NCBI GenBank assembly: GCA_009881125.1
Contig: WXFH01000045.1
Coordinates: 1-9,411, forward strand
Direction: 5' to 3'
From: Acidaminobacter sp.
GTDB lineage: Bacteria; Bacillota_A; Clostridia; Peptostreptococcales; Acidaminobacteraceae
Length of the DNA: 9,411 bases
Position 1 is the stretch's first letter. Every line of letters starts with the position of its first letter. This document shows positions 5,858 to 9,411 of the stretch, in pieces. The notes under the pieces were generated by a model that had not been told where the DNA came from, did no database searches, and saw nothing but the letters and a program-made list of their open reading frames with translations. Position numbers and translations under genes: made by a program.

Positions 5858-6424
5858 ATGGCCGCTTTTATTCGTCCCCCAAAACCTATTCCCCTCCTGT
5901 TGAGACCTGGCATATGGATCGCGAAAAAGGTCACCGGCAAAGATTTAGAGATCCCAAAACTGTTGTCGTGGTATCCAAAAGCGGCTATTGGCTCAGCGGT
6001 GCTGGAATCCATGGTTGCCCACAAGGATCGGACCATCTCAGAGCGGATGCTGAAGCTTGTCCGAATGCAGGCCTCTTTTACAGCCTTTTGTCCATTTTGC
6101 ATAGATATGAATTCAGCCGAGTATGCACAATCAGGCATCACACCTGAGGAACTGGCTGCGCTCCAGGATCACACACTCATATCAACCACCCATTCCTTCT
6201 CAACTCGCGAGAAATTGGCGCTGGAATACGCAAGACTCATCTCCGCCACGCCGCTGTCTTTCCCGGCTGAGTTTATCGAGTCGCTTAAGCAAAATTTTGA
6301 CGAGCGCGAGATTGTCATTCTCGCCAGCACGGCGGCGCAGGTCAATTACTGGGCCAGATTAATCCATGGCCTCGGGATTCCCCCGGCTGGATTTTCAGGG
6401 TCGTGCAAGCTGCCGGAGGAATAG
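5858..6424 (+). CDS. AhpD-like / carboxymuconolactone decarboxylase-family protein
   Basis: A 188-residue all-alpha protein of the CMD/AhpD fold. The signature region is SERMLKLVRMQASFTAFCPF then CIDMNSAEYAQSGI: E62 and R69 precede the redox pair C78-P-F-C81, as in AhpD-like proteins. The position where AhpD has its active-site histidine is occupied by the N85 region (CxxCxDMNSA), a known variant of the wider family. AhpD-type proteins act as peroxidase-linked thiol disulfide reductants; the variant family has mostly unassigned roles, so a redox function is likely but unproven. The start is ATG with AAAGGAGG 5 nt upstream. It follows the ATPase gene by 83 bp on the same strand and could be cotranscribed. 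A strong hairpin-T-tract terminator lies 20 bp downstream. Confidence 0.85.
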   Translation: MAAFIRPPKPIPLLLRPGIWIAKKVTGKDLEIPKLLSWYPKAAIGSAVLESMVAHKDRTISERMLKLVRMQASFTAFCPFCIDMNSAEYAQSGITPEELAALQDHTLISTTHSFSTREKLALEYARLISATPLSFPAEFIESLKQNFDEREIVILASTAAQVNYWARLIHGLGIPPAGFSGSCKLPEE

Positions 6425-6443
6425 TTGACTATGGATTGAATTG

Positions 6444-6495
6444 AAAAACCATCGGCTCAAAGTTTTTAAGAAACCTTTGAAGCCGATGGTTTTTT
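6444..6495. terminator. bidirectional terminator; palindromic unit copy 5
   Basis: Arms AAAAACCATCGGCT-CAAAG (6444-6462) and CTTTGAAGCCGATGGTTTTT (6476-6495) pair almost perfectly, with one bulge. A T-tract follows on the plus strand and the matching A-tract gives one on the minus strand. It lies between convergent genes, the AhpD-like gene (plus) and the multicopper oxidase (minus), so it can end both transcripts. It is the one copy of the family that is a textbook intrinsic terminator. Confidence 0.85.
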
Positions 6496-6524
6496 GTCAT
6501 CATCCAAAGCACAGCCACTTCTAA

Positions 6525-6571
6525 GTGAAACTGGGTGTCTGACACCGTCTTCTGAAACTGGGTGTCTGCGG
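6525..6571. repeat. GGTGTCTGACACC palindrome with a tandem partial copy
   Basis: TGAAACTGGGTGTCTG occurs twice, 27 bp apart (6526 and 6553). In the first copy it completes a 6-bp-arm palindrome GGTGTC-T-GACACC (6534-6546); in the second the right arm is lost. Palindromes of this sequence type are scattered in many bacterial genomes and are often compared with REP elements mobilised by Y1 transposases. No such transposase is in this window. Confidence 0.6.
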
Positions 6572-6614
6572 CCATTGCCTTTCAACCCCGTCTTCCTACC
6601 TAAACTATCTTCAT

Positions 6615-8060
6615 TCAATTGACGAACGGATTTACGACCTCCAGCTGCCCCATCATCCCCGCCTCTTCATGCTCAAGAATATGGCAGTGGTACATGAATA
6701 TGCCCGCATAGTTAAACCGGACAATAATCCTCACGGTTTCATTTGCCCTGACAAAGACGGTATCTTTCCATCCCTGCTCATTTGAAGCGGGTTCCTGACC
6801 GTCACGGCTAAGAATCTGAAACTGAGTGCCGTGAATGTGAAACGGATGCCCCGGGCTGCCCATCATCATAGCACCCGTGGTTGTGATCTCCCAAATTTCA
6901 ATATCCCCCAGAGTGACATTGTCGTCAATCCGGTGCATGTCGAATTTTCTGCCGTTCAAAGTTACCATGTGCCCCATGCCATCCAGCTCAATGGTCTTGG
7001 TTCCAATGGCAAGGCGTTCATCGAGTCTTTCAATTTCTGCAAGCCGTTCCGGAACAACTGTATTGTCCTCGGAAGCGCCACCGATCCTGAAAGTCATGAC
7101 CAACGCATTATCGCTGATCAACTCCACAACATCGCCCTCTTTATACTTCGAAAAATCTACAATGATCTCGGCGCGTTCCCCCGGCGAAATGAAAAGCGCT
7201 TGCGTCAGGACGGGCTCTTCAAGCAGACCGCCATCTGAGGCAATCTGATAGAAGGCCGATCTGTCTGCCAACTCCAAATAGAAGTTTCTGGCGTTGGCGC
7301 CATTGACGACCCTGAACCGCATCTTCACCTGGCTGACCTCCAAGTAAGGGGCTATATCCCCGTTCACCAGGATATAATCTCCAAATGCCCCATCCATCAT
7401 GTTCGTCGCATAAAAGAACGATCCATCTTGGTTAAAGCTTCTGTCCTGAAGAACCAGCGGAATGTCATTGATGCCATAGTCATCAGGAAGGCCGAGGGTT
7501 TTGGAATTCTCATCCTCAATCAAAAGCAATCCAGCCAGACCATAGTAGACTTGAATGGCGGTTGTCCCAATGACATGGGGATGAAACCATAAGGAAGCGG
7601 CGGGCTGATTGACCGTAAAGGTTGGATTCCAGCTTTCTCCCGCTGCAATGACTTGATGTGGACCGCCATCTGCGGTGCCTTCGACTTCTAAACCGTGCCA
7701 GTGGACCGAGGTGGTTTCTCCCAGTTCGTTGGTGACGTGCATGCGCACCTCATCGCCTCTGGTCAATTTTATGGCCGGCCCTAAATAGCTGCCATTGTAC
7801 CCTAGGGATGGCGTCGGTTGTTCACCAATAATCTGTGTGGTGCCGGACTGAACGCGCAGGGTGAACTCAGCGCGCCCTACCTCCGGATCGGTATCTTCCA
7901 GCAGCACGGGAATAAGCAGGGCTTGACCTGTGTCGTTCAGTGAATCCGACCCAGCATCACTTTGAGGTCTTTGGGGCTCTCCCGGGTTCATAATGTTGCA
8001 GCCAGCTAAGGTGAGGATCAGGACGAAAATCAAAAGAATCAAATAGTTTTTATTCATCAT
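6615..8060 (-). CDS. lipoprotein multicopper oxidase (CueO/laccase-like)
   Basis: A 481-residue three-cupredoxin-domain multicopper oxidase, which couples oxidation of a substrate (Cu(I), metals or phenolics) to reduction of O2 to water. All four copper motifs are intact (numbering from the ATG at 8060): HWHG 120-123, HPH 160-162, HPFHIH 405-410 and HCHILEHEEAGM 458-469, with a Met axial ligand for the type 1 copper. A signal peptide ends in the lipobox LAGC (C21), so the enzyme is likely anchored outside the membrane. There is no long Met-rich insert like that of E. coli CueO. Two adjacent ATGs (8060, 8057) follow a GGGGG; a TTG at 8072 is less likely. No copper exporter or sensor is adjacent, so the substrate is open. 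Confidence 0.93.
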   Translation of the reverse strand: MMNKNYLILLIFVLILTLAGCNIMNPGEPQRPQSDAGSDSLNDTGQALLIPVLLEDTDPEVGRAEFTLRVQSGTTQIIGEQPTPSLGYNGSYLGPAIKLTRGDEVRMHVTNELGETTSVHWHGLEVEGTADGGPHQVIAAGESWNPTFTVNQPAASLWFHPHVIGTTAIQVYYGLAGLLLIEDENSKTLGLPDDYGINDIPLVLQDRSFNQDGSFFYATNMMDGAFGDYILVNGDIAPYLEVSQVKMRFRVVNGANARNFYLELADRSAFYQIASDGGLLEEPVLTQALFISPGERAEIIVDFSKYKEGDVVELISDNALVMTFRIGGASEDNTVVPERLAEIERLDERLAIGTKTIELDGMGHMVTLNGRKFDMHRIDDNVTLGDIEIWEITTTGAMMMGSPGHPFHIHGTQFQILSRDGQEPASNEQGWKDTVFVRANETVRIIVRFNYAGIFMYHCHILEHEEAGMMGQLEVVNPFVN

Positions 8061-8075
8061 AGCAACCCCCAAAAT

Positions 8076-8099
8076 AGGTTCAGGTTGAGGTTGAGGTTT
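8076..8099. repeat. hexamer tandem repeat AGGTT(G/C/T) x4
   Basis: AGGTTC, AGGTTG, AGGTTG and AGGTTT follow each other directly, ending 16 bp upstream of the multicopper oxidase start (on the minus strand, CAACCT repeats). Related TCAGGTTTT follows at 8106. It occupies the leader of the oxidase mRNA, where copy-number change could alter expression. No convincing promoter boxes are visible in the 99 bp between the oxidase and the methyltransferase. Confidence 0.6.
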
Positions 8100-8159
8100 T
8101 GAATTTCAGGTTTTGACTCTGACGTTGAATAAGCTTGCCTCCAGGTGCACGACGGATTA

Positions 8160-9071
8160 TTAATCCGCTTTCCTGCCGTAGGCATAAACGACATCCAATG
8201 TAATGGTTTGGATCTTTCGGTCGACAAAGTACCTTCGGATCTCTCTCAGCACCGAATTAATTGCTTTGTCAGAAATAAAGGAAGCATAGAAATTTCCGGT
8301 TGACGACGCAACGAACTCATACATGTCATCACTGCTTTGAAATTCATCCTTCCAGATGGCTTGTTTCACTTTAACTTCACTTAATCCTGCCGCCCGGAAA
8401 AAACTCTGCATATCTTCCCGCCCCCTCGGCCAGTATAAAATTCTCCGGCCAAGCATGTAACGTTTCGGAACCGCGCCAAAAACCGCCTCTGACAATTCTG
8501 CGTAATGGGTTGGCCCATGGGTGGAGATAGCAACAATCCCGCCCGGCTTGGCCACCCTGGCCATTTCCCTAATCATTTTATCCTAATTGGGCACCATCCC
8601 AAAGACCATACTGGAAATGACAACGTCAAAAACGTCGTCCTCAAAAGGCAGGTTTTCAGCATCTCCAACGCTTGCCTCTGCCACATTTGGGGGATACCCG
8701 GCCGTCTCCAGCTTTTTCCTCAAAACGTCCACCATGTACTCAGAAAGATCCGCCGCACATACCTTGCGAGCGTCTCGCTCCAAGAGCTTAAACGTTGAGA
8801 TTCCCGTACCGCAGCCCACATCCAGGACAACTTTCCCGCTGACGTTGATCTCCTCCAGCAGCGTGTTTGCTATCAATTCGTAATGCTCCTGTCCGTAGGT
8901 GTCGTAATTTTCAATATCGGCGCTGCGGTCCCCGTTATAGGCTTTTTTAATGTCCTTTTTCATGATCTCCGTGTCTTTCATGTTTCCGGAGATCCATGCG
9001 ATCATGCCATTCAGGTTCAACAGCTGTTTCTTGAAAAATCCAATTTTGCCCGTCCAGAGTATACCTGGCAT
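8160..9071 (-). pseudogene. SAM-dependent methyltransferase interrupted by one in-frame TAG
   Basis: Two reading frames in the same phase, 8583-9071 (162 residues) and 8160-8576 (138 residues), make one class I methyltransferase when joined. The first has motif I VVLDVGCGTGISTF, motif II CAADLSEYMVD and VGDAENLPFEDDVFDVVISS. The second continues with IREMARVAKPGG and a C-terminal half of normal type. They are separated only by TAG at 8583-8585, between VPN and DKM, in a normally conserved stretch. A CAG-to-TAG change is the simplest cause. The downstream part has its own ATG (8574-8576) with a weak TAGGAT upstream, so two fragments could be made. The 9071 ATG has AAGGGG 9 nt upstream. The methyl acceptor is unknown. 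TAG ends other intact genes here, which argues against amber decoding. Confidence 0.85.
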
Positions 9072-9123
9072 GCCTCACATCCCCTTTCTATGGCAATGTA
9101 CGCGCCATCCTCCGAACTATTTC

Positions 9124-9141
9124 AACGAGGCTGACCTCGTT
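9124..9141 (-). other. short perfect stem-loop in the methyltransferase leader
   Basis: AACGAGG (9124-9130) and CCTCGTT (9135-9141) form a 7-bp perfect stem with a 4-nt loop. It lies 53 bp upstream of the methyltransferase start, within the transcript expected from the TATAAT at 9174-9179. A second small stem TCTCA/TGAGA is at 9151-9164. Neither has a T-tract, and they do not match a riboswitch I know. Confidence 0.4.
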
Positions 9142-9173
9142 ATGCAGGATTCTCAATAATGAGATTATTAAGG

Positions 9174-9202
9174 ATTATACCCCGATATGAGGGGGTTTAG
9201 AC
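9174..9202 (-). promoter_or_regulatory. candidate methyltransferase promoter with inverted repeat
   Basis: On the minus strand a perfect -10 TATAAT (9174-9179) lies about 100 bp before the start codon, with no good -35 (GTCTAA at 17 bp). An inverted repeat ACCCC-N8-GGGGT (9179-9196) fills the spacer. A dyad between the boxes with a weak -35 is the layout used by regulators such as the MerR family, but no such gene is adjacent. Confidence 0.45.
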
Positions 9203-9239
9203 TATGTGGAAGAAGGGGTTGATAGACCGAAGGCTGCTG

Positions 9240-9265
9240 ACACCAACTTCCAACACCAACTTCAA
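9240..9265. repeat. 13-bp tandem duplication
   Basis: ACACCAACTTCCA (9240-9252) is followed directly by ACACCAACTTCAA (9253-9265), 12 of 13 identical. It is non-coding and sits just before palindromic unit copy 6. Confidence 0.6.
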
Positions 9266-9267
9266 AA

Positions 9268-9299
9268 GACCATCGGCATAATCACTAAGCTAAAAGCTT
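9268..9299. repeat. palindromic unit copy 6, left half, cut by IS insertion
   Basis: The left arm GACCATCGGCA (9268-9278) is followed by an A/T-rich core that runs to TAAAAGCTT. There the IS left end begins, at 9300. The right arm is absent from the window and is expected on the far side of the IS. It mirrors copy 1, which keeps the core and right arm. Confidence 0.7.
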
Positions 9300-9306
9300 T
9301 GATATG

Positions 9307-9357
9307 CTCCCTTTGTAGTAGACAGTTGAAATAATAAAACTGTCACTACAAGGGGAG
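9307..9357 (+). promoter_or_regulatory. hairpin that hides the transposase ribosome binding site
   Basis: Left arm 9307-9326 and right arm 9339-9357 form 19 base pairs with one bulged A (9320) and one G-U, around a 12-nt A/T-rich loop. The right arm contains the whole AGGGGAG ribosome binding site of OrfA (9351-9357). A transcript that enters the IS from outside would carry both arms and mask the site; one starting in or after the loop would not. This is the logic known for IS10 and IS50 protection from read-through transcription. Confidence 0.7.
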
Positions 9358-9364
9358 TTTTTCT

Positions 9365-9411
9365 ATGAAAAGAAAATCAAAGATCAGTTACGAGGAAAAG
9401 ATTCAAGCAGT
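9365..9411 (+). CDS. IS3-family transposase OrfA, N-terminus (partial)
   Basis: ATG with AGGGGAG 7 nt upstream begins MKRKSKISYEEKIQA and runs off the window end. A basic start followed by YEEKIQAV is typical of the N-terminal helix-turn-helix of OrfA in IS3/IS150-group elements. Only 15 residues are visible, but their place directly after an IS end supports the call. Confidence 0.75.
   Translation, partial: MKRKSKISYEEKIQA

Larger units (their letters stand above)
9300..9411 (+). mobile_element. left end of an IS3-family (IS150-group-like) insertion sequence, partial
   Basis: The terminal inverted repeat starts TGATATGCTCCC (9300) and ends GTAGACAGT (9326), matching 19 of 27 positions of the opposite end seen at 92-118. 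An OrfA start follows at 9365. Orientation is the same as that of the left IS, so the roughly 9.2 kb between them lies between direct copies of related elements. Most of the element is beyond the window. Confidence 0.8.

Noticed and set aside
5815..6147. Overlapping 110-residue frame starting upstream of the AhpD-like gene
   Set aside because: It lacks a good ribosome binding site and overlaps, in another frame, a gene with clear family motifs and AAAGGAGG at the right distance.
8583..8585. TAG as a pyrrolysine codon in the methyltransferase
   Set aside because: The protein is an ordinary class I SAM methyltransferase, not an MttB/MtbB/MtmB-type enzyme, and TAG is the normal stop of the PlsY-like and AhpD-like genes here. 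A nonsense mutation is simpler.
9072..9173. SAM-responsive riboswitch in the methyltransferase leader
   Set aside because: Only two short isolated stems are visible and none of the conserved SAM riboswitch core elements can be recognised.

Overview
This window looks like a gene-dense accessory segment from a low-to-moderate GC Gram-positive bacterium, most likely an anaerobic Bacillota (Clostridia-like) genome. The support is strong AGGAGG-type ribosome binding sites, several TTG/GTG starts that only those sites make sense of, consensus sigma-A-type promoters with 17-bp spacers, and gene families such as PlsY, HsmA/TIGR03987 and DUF4143 ATPases. The assignment is inference; no rRNA or other marker gene is present.

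Layout. The window is bracketed by ends of IS3-family (IS150-group-like) insertion sequences in the same orientation: the tail and right end of one (1-118) and the left end plus first codons of another (9300-9411). Between them, left to right, are: a mazEF toxin-antitoxin pair (minus strand, 220-788) with a clear promoter; a tetR-hsmA pair (minus, 866-1895) with a consensus promoter and two tandem TGAAC-N3-GTTCA operators; a universal stress protein (minus, 2207-2644); an SDR-like protein lacking the catalytic tyrosine (minus, 2755-3477); a PlsY-like acyltransferase with an altered motif 1 (plus, 3681-4265); a DUF4143-type AAA ATPase (plus, 4491-5774) preceded by 23-bp tandem repeats; an AhpD/carboxymuconolactone-decarboxylase-like protein (plus, 5858-6424); a lipoprotein multicopper oxidase (minus, 6615-8060); and a SAM-dependent methyltransferase split by one in-frame TAG codon (minus, 8160-9071).

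The most striking non-coding signal is a family of palindromic units with arms ACCATCGGC / GCCGATGGT around an A/T-rich 'aaagctttt' core. There are six copies or part-copies (119-165, 2091-2149, 4273-4310, 5788-5817, 6444-6495, 9268-9299), all between genes. Both insertion sequences sit inside copies of this unit, so the repeat appears to be both a terminator-like element and a landing site for the IS. Two other palindrome types (GTCCGCGTCCCC and GGTGTCTGACACC) are also present.

Functionally the segment is a mix: stress and redox proteins (UspA, AhpD-like, SDR-like, multicopper oxidase), membrane genes (PlsY-like, TetR-controlled HsmA), a toxin-antitoxin pair and a poorly understood ATPase. 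I see no single multi-gene pathway; most genes look like independent units separated by mobile or repetitive DNA.
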